From: Candidatus Bipolaricaulota bacterium
GTDB taxonomy: Bacteria; Bipolaricaulota; Bipolaricaulia; RBG-16-55-9; DRXL01
Assembly: GCA_026414955.1 (NCBI GenBank)
Contig: JAOAIA010000008.1
Coordinates: 1-31,189, forward strand
Reading direction: 5' to 3'
Length of the DNA stretch: 31,189 bases
Position numbers and translations under genes: made by a program. Below the pieces are notes generated by a model. It made no database searches and had not been told where the DNA came from. It worked only from the letters and a program-made list of their open reading frames with translations. Below are positions 14,121 to 21,839 of this stretch, in pieces (the first letter of the stretch is position 1; every line of letters starts with the position of its first letter).

Positions 14121-15023
14121 ATGTACGACGCGATTGCTGCCAATCGCCGCAATACATTTCTCTTGATAGCCGTGATGACAGCCGTCTTGATGCTCCTCGG
14201 CTATGCGTTTGGGGTGTATCTGGGGCTGGGGGAGGGCGGGCTGATCATGGCTGCGATGGTCGCTGCACTCTGGATCGGCATCAGTTACTTCCACGGCGAT
14301 AGCATTTTATTATCAGCGAGCCGCGCCCGCGAGATTCACAAAGCCGATCACCCCCGGCTCTTTAACGTCGTCGAGGAGTTAACGATTGCTTCTGGCCTGC
14401 CCATGCCCAAAATCTATATTATCGAAGATTCAGCCCCCAACGCGTTCGCGACCGGGCGAGACCCTCATACCGCTTCCGTCGCGATCACGCGGGGGCTATT
14501 AGAAAAACTCAATCGCGAAGAACTCCAGGGCGTGATGGCCCACGAACTCTCTCATATCCAGAACCGAGATATTCTCTACGCGACGCTCATCGGGGCTCTT
14601 GCGGGGGCGATCATCTTGATCTCCGAGGTCTTCTTGCGTGCGTTGCGCGTCGGGAGCGTAGGGCGCCGCAGTCGCGGGGGCAGGAGCAAGGGCGGAGGCG
14701 GCGTGGCTTTGCTCGTTCTTGTGGGGATGATCCTCGCGATTCTCGCGCCGGTGATCGCCCGACTCTTGCAGTTGGCGGTCTCGCGCCAGCGCGAGTATCT
14801 CGCCGACGCCTCGGCAGCATTGATGACCCGCTACCCCGAAGGGCTGGCGTCAGCTCTCGAAAAGATCGCGCGCGACCCCGACCCTCTTGAGGTCGCCAGT
14901 CGCGCGACACAACATCTGTATATTGTCAATCCGTTCGAGAAAGACCGCTGGAGCTTGGATTCGCTCTGGTCTACGCATCCCCCCCTTGAAGAGCGCATCA
15001 GGCGCCTACGGGCGATGCGCTGA
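14121..15023 (+). CDS. htpX: HtpX-like membrane zinc metalloprotease (M48)
   Basis: A 300-residue M48 protease for quality control of membrane proteins. Two transmembrane helices are at the N-terminus (NTFLLIAVMTAVLMLLGYAF and GLIMAAMVAALWIGISYF), the zinc motif HELSH is at 141-145, two further helices follow (ATLIGALAGAIILISEVFL and VALLVLVGMILAILAPVIA), and the third zinc ligand region is EYLADASAAL. A Gly/Arg-rich loop (RRSRGGRSKGGGG) sits between helices three and four. No Shine-Dalgarno sequence is obvious; the gene is probably coupled to lemA. It converges on rpoD with six bases between stops. Confidence 0.95.
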   Translation: MYDAIAANRRNTFLLIAVMTAVLMLLGYAFGVYLGLGEGGLIMAAMVAALWIGISYFHGDSILLSASRAREIHKADHPRLFNVVEELTIASGLPMPKIYIIEDSAPNAFATGRDPHTASVAITRGLLEKLNREELQGVMAHELSHIQNRDILYATLIGALAGAIILISEVFLRALRVGSVGRRSRGGRSKGGGGVALLVLVGMILAILAPVIARLLQLAVSRQREYLADASAALMTRYPEGLASALEKIARDPDPLEVASRATQHLYIVNPFEKDRWSLDSLWSTHPPLEERIRRLRAMR

Positions 15024-15029
15024 GCGCGC

Positions 15030-16016
15030 TCAGTTCATGTGGATCTCGCTCTCTTGGATGAGATTCTCGAACGACATGAGTTTTTGGCGCAGCTTCATGC
15101 CCTTCAATCTCTCGAGGGCTTCTTTTTCGATCTGGCGGATGCGCTCGCGGCTCAGCCCGAAGACCTTGCCGACTTCTTCCAGGGTGAGCGGCTGCTGCCC
15201 GCTCAGCCCGAAGCGCAAGTCTAAGACCTTGCGCTCGCGCTCGCTCAGCTCAGAGATAGCGCGGCGCAGCTCCTCGCGCTGAATATCCGAAAACGCCTCT
15301 TGTAATGGGGAAGACTTCGTCCGCCCGATGAAGTCGCCCAGCACTGAACCCTCTTCTTCGTCGCCGATAGGCTCTTCAAACGAGCGCGTGTACGGGCTGA
15401 TCTTCTTGACGCGCTCCACTTCTTCGGCGGGCACGCCGAGCATCCGCGATAGCTCCTGGATGCTGGGCGGCTCCCCCTTCTCTTGGACGTATTCTTCTTC
15501 GGCTTTGTAGATGCGTCGCATCAGTTCGAGCACGTGGGTCGGGATACGAATCGTGCGCGCTTTGTCAGCAATAGCGCGACTGATCGCCTGGCGGATCCAC
15601 CACGTGGCGTAGGTGCTGAACTTATACCCCTTGCGATAGTCGAATTTCTCGATGGCTTTCATCAGGCCGATGTTGCCCTCTTGGATCAGATCGAGCAGCG
15701 ACAGCCCGCTGCCCTGGTGCTTCTTGGCGATGGAGACGACCAAGCGCAAATTCGCGAGTGCTAACTGCTCGCGGGCCTTCTTGTCCCCGCGGGCGACGCG
15801 CTTGGCCAGCTTCACTTCCTCCTCACGGGTCAAGAGCGGGACTTTTCCGATCTCTTGCAGATAGAGCTTGACGAGGTCCTCGGAGAGGTCGCCTTCAAGC
15901 TGGCTCTCTTCGAGAGCCAGCTCCGGTTCAAGCTCCTCCTCGAATTCCTCTTCCAACTCCTCTTCGTTGGCCATCTCGAAGATCTCCGTCTCCTCATCGG
16001 TGTGCATGGGCATCAT
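15030..16016 (-). CDS. rpoD: Primary sigma factor, RpoD/SigA type
   Basis: A 328-residue sigma-70 family factor. An acidic N-terminal stretch (Glu-rich, residues 8-45) stands where region 1.1 would be. Region 1.2 is DLVKLYLQEIGKVPLLT and region 2 includes ANLRLVVSIAKKH, GLSLLDLIQEGNIGLMKAIE and KFDYRKGYKFSTYATWWIRQ, the primary-sigma signature for -10 recognition. Region 3 is THVLELMRRIYKAEEEYVQE and region 4 has ERKVLDLRFGL and LTLEEVGKVFGLSRERIRQIE (-35 helix). It is short for a housekeeping factor but complete in regions 1.2-4. The consensus-like promoters in this window agree with a sigma of this type. Confidence 0.93.
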   Translation of the reverse strand: MMPMHTDEETEIFEMANEEELEEEFEEELEPELALEESQLEGDLSEDLVKLYLQEIGKVPLLTREEEVKLAKRVARGDKKAREQLALANLRLVVSIAKKHQGSGLSLLDLIQEGNIGLMKAIEKFDYRKGYKFSTYATWWIRQAISRAIADKARTIRIPTHVLELMRRIYKAEEEYVQEKGEPPSIQELSRMLGVPAEEVERVKKISPYTRSFEEPIGDEEEGSVLGDFIGRTKSSPLQEAFSDIQREELRRAISELSERERKVLDLRFGLSGQQPLTLEEVGKVFGLSRERIRQIEKEALERLKGMKLRQKLMSFENLIQESEIHMN

Positions 16017-16129
16017 AGACTCCTTCTCTTACATAATTCTAATCAGGATTCTCGCGGTTTCGACACAAAGAAACCTCTGGCAGGGCCAGAGAGGCTGGGA
16101 TACCAGAACTCCTGCGCACGGTAGACTTT

Positions 16130-16158
16130 ATTATAGCTTTCTTGGTCGCCGTTGTCAA
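16130..16158 (-). promoter_or_regulatory. Consensus promoter of rpoD
   Basis: On the minus strand TTGACA (16153-16158) and TATAAT (16130-16135), both perfect, are 17 bases apart. The leader of roughly 108 bases contains a small hairpin, CTCTGGC-agg-GCCAGAG, near 16078-16095. Confidence 0.88.
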
Positions 16159-16328
16159 GAGCAGTTCATGATTTTGGCCACTCTGTGCGCCTTTGGGTAT
16201 GTTGATGCTCGAGTGGTGTCCGCTGCCGACACCATTGGGGCGGAGTCCTCCCAGGAAGAGACACGGCTCCTTGTCGCCACTCCGAAGAAAATATATCTTT
16301 GCATAGTCAGGAGGGAGCTGCAATCTTT
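16159..16328. other. Gap upstream of ddl
   Basis: This stretch must hold the ddl promoter, but no good hexamer pair is visible on the plus strand. A small hairpin, GGTGTC with GACACC, lies at 16215-16233, and GGAGGGAG at 16310-16317 is the ddl ribosome-binding site. I see no gene in it. Confidence 0.5.
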
Positions 16329-17336
16329 ATGAATTTGAAGCGCAAGCGGATCGGCGTGCTGATGGGCGGGCTGTCAAGCGAGCGCGACGTCTCGCTCCGG
16401 TCGGGCCGAAACGTCTACGAAGCGTTAATACGACTCGGCTATCGCGCCCATGCCATCGTGCTCGATCACCCCGACCAGATCGTCCCAGCATTGGGTGAGA
16501 TAGATATTGCGTTTCTCTGTCTGCACGGCGGCATCGGCGAGGACGGCACGCTTCAGGCTCTCTTAGAAGTTCTCGAAATTCCCTATGTCGGGTCGGGGGT
16601 CTTGGCGTGCGCGCTGGCTATGAATAAAGTGCAGGCCAAGCGCATCTTCGTCAGTCACAAGCTGCCTACAGCCCCGTGGGTCGAGTACTCTGGAGAGCTG
16701 TGGCCCGACTGGCAAGAGTCTGTGACAGCACAGCTTGGTTTCCCGTGCGTCGTCAAGCCCGTGCGCGAAGGCTCCAGCGTAGGGGTTCATATCGTGCATA
16801 CTGCCGAAGAGCTGATCCCAGCCTGCCAAGCGACGCAGGCGGAGTTCGGGGAATTTTTCGTCGAGAGATTCATCCCCGGCAAAGAGATCACAGCGGGAAT
16901 CTTGCGCCTAGACGGGGAAGATCGTGCACTTCCGTTGATCGAGCTGCGGCCCCACCGCGAGTTTTACGATTATATTGCTAAGTACACCCCTGGAGCGTGC
17001 GAGTTTATCATCCCTGCGGAGCTGGACGCCGAGACGACGGAGCGTGTCCAACAGCTCGCTCTGCAAGCGCACAAGATTCTGGGATGCTTTGGGTTCTCGC
17101 GAGTCGACATAAGAGTCAGCCCCCAGAACGAGCCGTATCTGCTCGAAGTCAACACGCTTCCGGGGATGACCAACACGAGCGATCTGCCGAAGGCTGCCGC
17201 GGCGATGGGCATCCGCTTCGACGAGCTTGTCGAACGAATGTTGCTGACCGCCGTAGAGAAGCGATCAATGCCGGATGCTGAAGCATCCGGCTCAGGGGAG
17301 GCCAGCCCACCGAAGCGGGCTGGTCAGCGTGCTTGA
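16329..17336 (+). CDS. ddl: D-alanine--D-alanine ligase
   Basis: Ddl joins two D-Ala for peptidoglycan precursors using ATP. The 335-residue protein shows KRIGVLMGGLSSERDVSLRSG at the start, HGGIGEDGTLQALLE, the ATP-grasp loop PCVVKPVREGSSVGV and FVERFIPGKEITAGIL, and the catalytic end YLLEVNTLPGMTNTSDLPKAA. The start at 16329 is chosen because GGAGGGAG lies about 11 bases upstream and homology begins there. The last 20 or so residues (DAEASGSGEASPPKRAGQRA) lie outside the conserved fold and are encoded by a cluster of palindromes that continues past the stop. Confidence 0.95.
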   Translation: MNLKRKRIGVLMGGLSSERDVSLRSGRNVYEALIRLGYRAHAIVLDHPDQIVPALGEIDIAFLCLHGGIGEDGTLQALLEVLEIPYVGSGVLACALAMNKVQAKRIFVSHKLPTAPWVEYSGELWPDWQESVTAQLGFPCVVKPVREGSSVGVHIVHTAEELIPACQATQAEFGEFFVERFIPGKEITAGILRLDGEDRALPLIELRPHREFYDYIAKYTPGACEFIIPAELDAETTERVQQLALQAHKILGCFGFSRVDIRVSPQNEPYLLEVNTLPGMTNTSDLPKAAAAMGIRFDELVERMLLTAVEKRSMPDAEASGSGEASPPKRAGQRA

Positions 17337-17375
17337 GCACGCTTGCATCTCCTGAGCCGGCGACTTCAGGCGGCG
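17271..17375. repeat. Palindrome cluster (cloverleaf) across the ddl 3' end
   Basis: Four perfect stems are packed together. CCGGATGCT pairs with AGCATCCGG (17271-17290). CCGGCTCAGG (17288-17297) pairs with CCTGAGCCGG (17351-17360) and encloses CCAGCCC/GGGCTGG (17302-17323) and AGCGTGCT/AGCACGCT (17326-17343). The first two stems share CCGG and so exclude each other. The right part (GCCGGCGACTTCAG) resembles the cluster at 17944-18020. It may also terminate ddl and the convergent DUF501 transcript. Confidence 0.7.
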
Positions 17376-17376
17376 G

Positions 17377-17910
17377 CTACCTACAGCGAATCTCCTCAGC
17401 AGGGCACCACACGAACTGGAAGCGCTCTTCCAGCCAGCGCCCGATGGTGCTCCCCCGTGCCAGATGATGCGCGTAGTGCGCATGGAGACACTTTACGGTG
17501 CGAAAGTCGGCGATCCCGGCGATCCCGCGCTCTCTCAGTGCTTCCAGCCAGCCGCGTTCAGCTAAGAGCTTTTTCTCTTCGGGGCTGAGCAGCGCGAAAC
17601 GCTCTTGCGCGTAGCGCCGATGATCTTCTTCATAAGATCTGTACAATTCAGCGTCGCGCGCGATCTCTTCTTCAAGCTGCGTGATAATCCCGCGCTCTTC
17701 CAGACGAGAGAGCTGCTCGCGCAGGATGGGGCAGGTCAGCCAGAAGAGCGTGGGGAACGGCTCGATTGTGTCACGCTCGTTGAGTAATGGGGCCACACGG
17801 ATGACCGCGGGATACCCCCACGGGCAGCGCACTGCGATATTGAGCAAGCCGCGCGGGGGCCGGCCAAGCTGGTGCTCGATAATCGCTCGATCCCTGTCCA
17901 TCCCCTCCAC
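17377..17910 (-). CDS. DUF501 family protein
   Basis: A 177-residue protein with the DUF501 signature: QLGRPPRGLLNIAVRCPWGY and PAVIRVAPLL near the N-terminus, then PFPTLFWLTCP, SRLEERG, and the C-terminal VKCLHAHYAHHLARGSTIG with paired His and Cys residues that could bind a metal. The function is unknown; in other bacteria relatives can sit near cell-wall or Ppx/GppA-type genes. The start could be the ATG at 17910 or the second Met three residues on (MDRDR); neither has a clear ribosome-binding site. Palindrome clusters lie on both sides. Confidence 0.8.
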   Translation of the reverse strand: MEGMDRDRAIIEHQLGRPPRGLLNIAVRCPWGYPAVIRVAPLLNERDTIEPFPTLFWLTCPILREQLSRLEERGIITQLEEEIARDAELYRSYEEDHRRYAQERFALLSPEEKKLLAERGWLEALRERGIAGIADFRTVKCLHAHYAHHLARGSTIGRWLEERFQFVWCPAEEIRCR

Positions 17911-17943
17911 AGTAGCAAGAAATCGTGAGAGCTACAAATCCCT

Positions 17944-18020
17944 GACCAGCGTTCGCCCGCTGAAGGGGGCTTCTGCTAAGCCGGTGAATTCATCCACCGG
18001 CTGCGGCTTGTTGCAGCAAG
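17944..18020. repeat. Palindrome cluster between DUF501 and sucD
   Basis: AGCCGGTG (17979-17986) pairs with CACCGGCT (17995-18002) around AATTCATC, with short hairpins on each side (GAAG..CTTC and GCTTG..CAAGC). The order of elements, including an upstream CAGCGT and a central GCCGGyGAmTTCA, matches the cluster at the ddl end, so the two look like members of one family. Confidence 0.55.
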
Positions 18021-18039
18021 CAAGAGCTTCTTTTATACT
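18011..18039 (+). promoter_or_regulatory. Promoter of sucD, implying a leaderless mRNA
   Basis: TTGCAG (18011-18016) and TATACT (18034-18039) are 17 bases apart. Only nine bases separate the -10 box from the sucD ATG, so transcription would begin at or within a few bases of the start codon. There is no Shine-Dalgarno sequence. Confidence 0.65.
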
Positions 18040-18048
18040 CAGACCATT

Positions 18049-18933
18049 ATGAGCATTCTCATCAATTCCAACACAAAAGTCTTAGTGCAAGGGATCACCG
18101 GGAGCGAGGGGAGCTTTCACACCCAACGGATGCGCGAGTACGGCACCCAGATCGTCGCGGGGGTGACCCCAGGCAAGGGCGGCTCGCACTTCGAGGGCAT
18201 CCCTATCTACAACACGGTCGCCGAAGCCGTCAAAGATCACACCATAGACGCGAGCGCGATCTTCGTGCCCGCGCAGTTTGCTGCCGATGCTATTCTAGAA
18301 GCTGCCGACGCCGGGATTAAACTCATCGTGTGTATCACCGAGCATATCCCGGTCCATCAGATGCTCAAAGTCGTGCCGATTGTCTCGCAGCAAGGGAGTC
18401 GCCTGATCGGGCCAAACTGTCCGGGGGTGATCTCGCCGGGCAGATCCAAAGTCGGGATTCTGCCCAATCATGTCTTCAAGCCCGGCCCGGTGGGGATCGT
18501 CAGCCGCAGCGGCACGTTAACATACGAGATCGCTGATCAGCTCTCGCGCGCGGGGATCGGGCAGTCTACGGTCGTCGGGATCGGGGGCGATCCGATCATC
18601 GGCAGCTCGTTCATTGATATCTTAGAACTCTTTCAGAAAGACCGTCAGACGAAAGCCATTGTCTTGGTGGGCGAGATCGGGGGCACGGACGAAGAGCGCG
18701 CTGCTGCATTTATTGCTCAGAATATGACTAAGCCCGTGGTTGCATACATTGCGGGATTTTCGGCGCCGCCGGGCAAGCGCATGGGCCACGCTGGGGCGAT
18801 CATCTCTGGGGGCGAGGGGACAGCTCAAGCCAAAGCACAAGCCCTCGAAGCCCATGGTATCCCTGTAGCCAGAACGCCGCGACAGATCGTCGAGTTGGTG
18901 CGAGCAGCTTTGAAGACTGATACCGTAAGCTGA
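18049..18933 (+). CDS. sucD: Succinate-CoA ligase (ADP/GDP-forming) alpha subunit
   Basis: The alpha subunit binds CoA and carries the phosphohistidine in the interconversion of succinyl-CoA and succinate with nucleotide triphosphate. The 294-residue protein has the CoA-binding QGITGSEGSFHTQRMREYG (14-32), VTPGKGG, the EHIPVHQML region, IGPNCPGVISPG, and the active-site His in GKRMGHAGAI followed by SGGEGTAQAK. Length is normal. Its usual partner sucC is not in the window, so either it lies elsewhere or the complex is encoded at two loci. The start is fixed by homology; the mRNA is probably leaderless. Confidence 0.96.
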   Translation: MSILINSNTKVLVQGITGSEGSFHTQRMREYGTQIVAGVTPGKGGSHFEGIPIYNTVAEAVKDHTIDASAIFVPAQFAADAILEAADAGIKLIVCITEHIPVHQMLKVVPIVSQQGSRLIGPNCPGVISPGRSKVGILPNHVFKPGPVGIVSRSGTLTYEIADQLSRAGIGQSTVVGIGGDPIIGSSFIDILELFQKDRQTKAIVLVGEIGGTDEERAAAFIAQNMTKPVVAYIAGFSAPPGKRMGHAGAIISGGEGTAQAKAQALEAHGIPVARTPRQIVELVRAALKTDTVS

Positions 18934-18961
18934 AGCGCATCGAGCCTCTGGGAAACTATTA

Positions 18962-19093
18962 TCACAGATGATCGCGGCGGTGAGCCAGCCCGTACCGGAA
19001 GACTTGCCGCACGAAAAGCTCCTCTTCCACCGACTCGTATCGGCTCAGATTGGCCAGAAATTCCGTCAGCTCGCGCGGGACTTCAACGCGCAT
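18962..19093 (-). CDS. 43-residue small protein, possible antitoxin partner
   Basis: A short frame encodes MRVEVPRELTEFLANLSRYE and continues to a terminal ...AHRRDHL. The good ribosome-binding site AAGGAG lies nine bases upstream. Its ATG lies inside the last codons of the PIN-like gene upstream, an overlap typical of toxin-antitoxin operons. The charged helical composition fits a small ribbon-helix-helix-like or helical antitoxin, but I do not recognise the family. Confidence 0.5.
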   Translation of the reverse strand: MRVEVPRELTEFLANLSRYESVEEELFVRQVFRYGLAHRRDHL

Positions 19094-19445
19094 CGAGATC
19101 ACTCCTTGCTTGCTTGATCACATCTTGGCTGTACCAGCCGTGGCGTTCCAGGAGGTCGAGGGCTCTCAACCCCTTGGCCCTGCTGATTATACCACGTTTG
19201 CGCAAGGCGACCAGCAGGGCCAACGCTGTGATCGGCCGTAGCCCCAGCGCCTTGCAAGCGTTGATTCCCTTCTTGTCATCCATGAGCACGTCCGGAATCC
19301 TGAGCTCATAGGCCAGGGCGAGCGCATCCCGTTCCCCAGCGCGCAGGCCGAAGAGGTGCTCAACCATCTGTTGGCTGGCGCGCTGGGGCTTCTTAACTTG
19401 AAGCTTGTGAGTTTGGAACCTCGCGCACAATGGCCCCACTTGCAC
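19083..19445 (-). pseudogene. 5'-truncated PIN-domain toxin (DUF3368/VapC-like)
   Basis: The frame carries the C-terminal two-thirds of a DUF3368-like PIN protein: LRAGERDALALAYELRIPDV, then LMDDKKGINACKALGLRPIT, then LRKRGIISRAKGLRALD. The N-terminal strand with the first catalytic Asp is missing. A stop in the same frame at 19449-19451 and the divergent Rad52-like gene beginning at 19496 occupy the place where it should be. The first 17 or so residues after the GTG at 19445 do not look like this family. A ribonuclease of this sort would need the missing Asp, so it is probably inactive. Confidence 0.65.
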
Positions 19446-19495
19446 ATCCTATCAAAAAGCTCCATACTATAAGTGTGAGAAAGGAGCTGAGGCCC

Positions 19496-20161
19496 ATGCC
19501 CGATCTCTTCAAGGAGGGGAAGCGGCCCTTCTCCCCAGAGCAGATTGCAGAACTAGAGAAGCCTTTAGATGAGTCACGCATCCAACGTCGCCCCGACGGG
19601 CTCACCTATCTGCCAACATATGACGTCATTGAGACAGCGAATAGAATCTTCGGCTATGGCGGCTGGCAGCGCGAGATCAAACGATTAGAAAAGATCTACG
19701 AAGATACAAGCGAGGGCACCTACAGCGTCGGGTATCTCTGTGAATGTCGCATTCGCATCGGCGATGTCGTCCATGAAGACGTGGGCTTCGGCTCTGGGGT
19801 GAGCCAGACCGATCCCGCACGAGCTTATGAGACCGCCCTCAAAGGCGCAGTCTCCGACGCACTGAAAAGATGCTTCCGCGCGCTGGGGGATCAGTTCGGC
19901 TTGAGTCTCTATAAGAAGCACGAGCCTGAAGAAGCCCCTTCCGTGCCCTTGGCCACCGAAGCGCAAATAGCCCGCTTGCGCAAGGAGCTGCGCACAGCGA
20001 ACCTCAAAGAGAACAAGCTCATAGATTACATCAATGCCGTGATGGGGACGCACTACACGCGCCTGGAAGAACTCCCTCTGAAAGTCGCGAGCCGAGCTAT
20101 CGACCGCTTCGTCTCCGAGCGCGAGAAATTCGTCGAAGAGCTGAAACGCGCCAAGGGGTGA
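19496..20161 (+). CDS. Rad52/DdrA-like single-strand annealing protein
   Basis: A 221-residue protein with the Rad52 core: LTYLPTYDVIETANRIFGYG, GWQREIKRLEKIYED, the VGYLCECRIRIGDVVHEDVG strands, and GSGVSQTDPARAYETALKGA followed by VSDALKRCFRALGDQFGLSLY, which is the family's most conserved stretch. It would form rings that anneal complementary single strands in DNA repair. The C-terminal 70 residues are helical and may be a separate partner-binding region. The ATG at 19496 is preferred because AAAGGAG lies upstream (19480-19486) and homology begins there. The stop overlaps the ychF leader, suggesting one operon. In bacteria such genes are mostly phage- or plasmid-derived, or DdrA-like chromosomal genes. 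Confidence 0.85.
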   Translation: MPDLFKEGKRPFSPEQIAELEKPLDESRIQRRPDGLTYLPTYDVIETANRIFGYGGWQREIKRLEKIYEDTSEGTYSVGYLCECRIRIGDVVHEDVGFGSGVSQTDPARAYETALKGAVSDALKRCFRALGDQFGLSLYKKHEPEEAPSVPLATEAQIARLRKELRTANLKENKLIDYINAVMGTHYTRLEELPLKVASRAIDRFVSEREKFVEELKRAKG

Positions 20162-20163
20162 GT

Positions 20164-21252
20164 ATGGGCTTCAGTTGCGGGCTGGTGGGCCTGCCCAACG
20201 TCGGCAAGAGCACGATCTTCAACGCCCTGACGGCCGCCAGAGCGAAGGTCGAAAATTACCCGTTCACCACGATTGAACCCAATGTCGGCGTCGTCCCCGT
20301 GCCCGATCCCCGGCTCGATCAGCTCCATAAGCTCTTCTCGGAGAAGAAGAAAGTCCCAACAACGTTGCAGTTTATAGACATCGCCGGACTGGTCAAGGGG
20401 GCCAGCGAAGGCCAAGGGCTGGGCAACCAGTTCTTAGCTGAGATCAGAAATGTGGACGCCATTATGCACGTGGTGCGCTGCTTCGAAGACCCCGACGTCG
20501 TGCACGTAGATGGCTCAGTCGACCCGCGGCGTGACGTCGAAGTCGTCGAAACAGAGTTGCTGCTCAAAGATTTAGAGACGGTCGAGAAGCGCAGCAAATC
20601 ATTAGCGTCCAGGGTGAAAGTCGGCGACAAAGCTGCCAAGGCCGAATATGAATTCTTTGAGCGGCTCCGTCAAGGGCTGGCGCAGGGGCAGCGCATTCGC
20701 GATATCCCCATCCACGAGCATGAGCGTCTTTTTCTCAGAGATTTGAATCCCTTGACGCTTAAGCCGACGCTCTTCGTAGCCAACGTCGGCGACGCGGGCG
20801 AGAACGAATACTCTAAAGAAGTCGAGAGACTTGCCGCCGAGCGCGGCACGAAAGCCGTCATCATTCGTGGACGATTAGAATCTGAAGTCTATGAGGCGGC
20901 AGATACGGACGAGGAGCGGCGTGCGTTCCGCAAAGAGCTGGGGATCGAAGAGTCTGGGCTGGACGCGCTGGTGCGCGCTGGCTATGAGATTCTGCACCTG
21001 GTGACGTTTTATACTATTGACGGCCCGGAGGTGCGCGCCTGGACGGTGCCCAAGGGGACGCACGCCCCGCAGGCGGGCGCGAAGATCCACACAGACTTTG
21101 CGGAGCGCTTCGTGCAGTGCGAAGTTGCTCGCTGGGATGAACTCGTCAAGGAAGGCTCTCTGCACAGGCTGCGGGAGCTAGGGCATCTGCACCGTCACGG
21201 CGAGAGATACGAGGTCCAAGACGGCGATGTCATCCACTTTGTCATTGCTTAA
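20164..21252 (+). CDS. ychF: YchF-type redox/ribosome-associated ATPase (Obg family)
   Basis: YchF is a universally conserved P-loop protein of the Obg family that prefers ATP and binds ribosomes. The 362-residue protein has G1 GLPNVGKST (8-16), the switch region YPFTTIEPNVGVV, G3 DIAGLVKGASEGQGLGN, the non-canonical specificity motif NVGD in place of NKxD, a coiled-coil insertion and the C-terminal TGS domain (LVTFYTIDGPEVRAWTV, KIHTDFAERF, DGDVIHF). The ATG at 20164 is chosen because AAGGGG lies five bases upstream. The 3' end overlaps convergent coaD by 11 bases. Confidence 0.96.
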   Translation: MGFSCGLVGLPNVGKSTIFNALTAARAKVENYPFTTIEPNVGVVPVPDPRLDQLHKLFSEKKKVPTTLQFIDIAGLVKGASEGQGLGNQFLAEIRNVDAIMHVVRCFEDPDVVHVDGSVDPRRDVEVVETELLLKDLETVEKRSKSLASRVKVGDKAAKAEYEFFERLRQGLAQGQRIRDIPIHEHERLFLRDLNPLTLKPTLFVANVGDAGENEYSKEVERLAAERGTKAVIIRGRLESEVYEAADTDEERRAFRKELGIEESGLDALVRAGYEILHLVTFYTIDGPEVRAWTVPKGTHAPQAGAKIHTDFAERFVQCEVARWDELVKEGSLHRLRELGHLHRHGERYEVQDGDVIHFVIA

Positions 21253-21739
21253 GGGCTGAGAGCTTCTCCTGCAGGGCGCGCTCGACGCACTTGGGCACAA
21301 AGCGCGACACGTCTCCGCCGTAGCCCTTCACTTGGCGGACGATGCTCGAACTAATGAACGAAAACTCTCGGCTCGTCATCAAATAGACGCTCTCGAATTC
21401 CGGGTCTAAGTCTCGGTTCGTGAGTGCCAATTGAAATTCGTACTCGAAGTCAGTGCTGGCGCGCAGCCCGCGCACGACCGCGTGCACCCCGAGTTGGCGC
21501 GCCAAGTGCACCAGCAGCCCGTCGTGTGCGATGACTGTAATCTCCGAGTCGAGGCCGACCTCGCGCAAGGCTTCGATGACGAGCTGATAGCGTTCTTCGA
21601 GGGAGAAGAGCATGGGTTTATTGGGATTGCGCATCACGGCGACGATCAGCTCATCGAAGATTTTTTTGGCCCGTCGAATGATGTCAATATGCCCGTAGGT
21701 GATGGGGTCGAAGCTGCCGGGGTAGAGTGCCTTGGTCAT
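21242..21739 (-). CDS. coaD: Phosphopantetheine adenylyltransferase
   Basis: CoaD makes dephospho-CoA from ATP and 4'-phosphopantetheine. The 165-residue protein shows the nucleotidyltransferase motif YPGSFDPITYGHIDII (6-21), VVRGLRASTDFEYE and the C-terminal ISSSIVRQVKGYGGD with FVPKCVERAL. Length is normal. No ribosome-binding site is visible. On the minus strand TATGAT (21746-21751) is only six bases before the ATG, so the mRNA would start at the A of the start codon. The matching -35 is poor, so this promoter is tentative. Confidence 0.96.
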   Translation of the reverse strand: MTKALYPGSFDPITYGHIDIIRRAKKIFDELIVAVMRNPNKPMLFSLEERYQLVIEALREVGLDSEITVIAHDGLLVHLARQLGVHAVVRGLRASTDFEYEFQLALTNRDLDPEFESVYLMTSREFSFISSSIVRQVKGYGGDVSRFVPKCVERALQEKLSALKQ

Positions 21740-21768
21740 AGTCTCATCATAGCAGATTCGAGATCACC

Positions 21769-21798
21769 TTGCATGAGCTATCATGCCCGTGATACTAT
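21769..21798 (+). promoter_or_regulatory. Promoter of the indolepyruvate oxidoreductase gene
   Basis: TTGCAT (21769-21774) and TACTAT (21793-21798) are 18 bases apart. It drives a leader of about 35 bases, with GGGAGGA as ribosome-binding site before 21840. The region also holds the divergent coaD start signals. Confidence 0.55.
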
Positions 21799-21839
21799 AG
21801 ACTCGTCAAGCACAGCAGGGTTCTCAGGGAGGATAGCGT

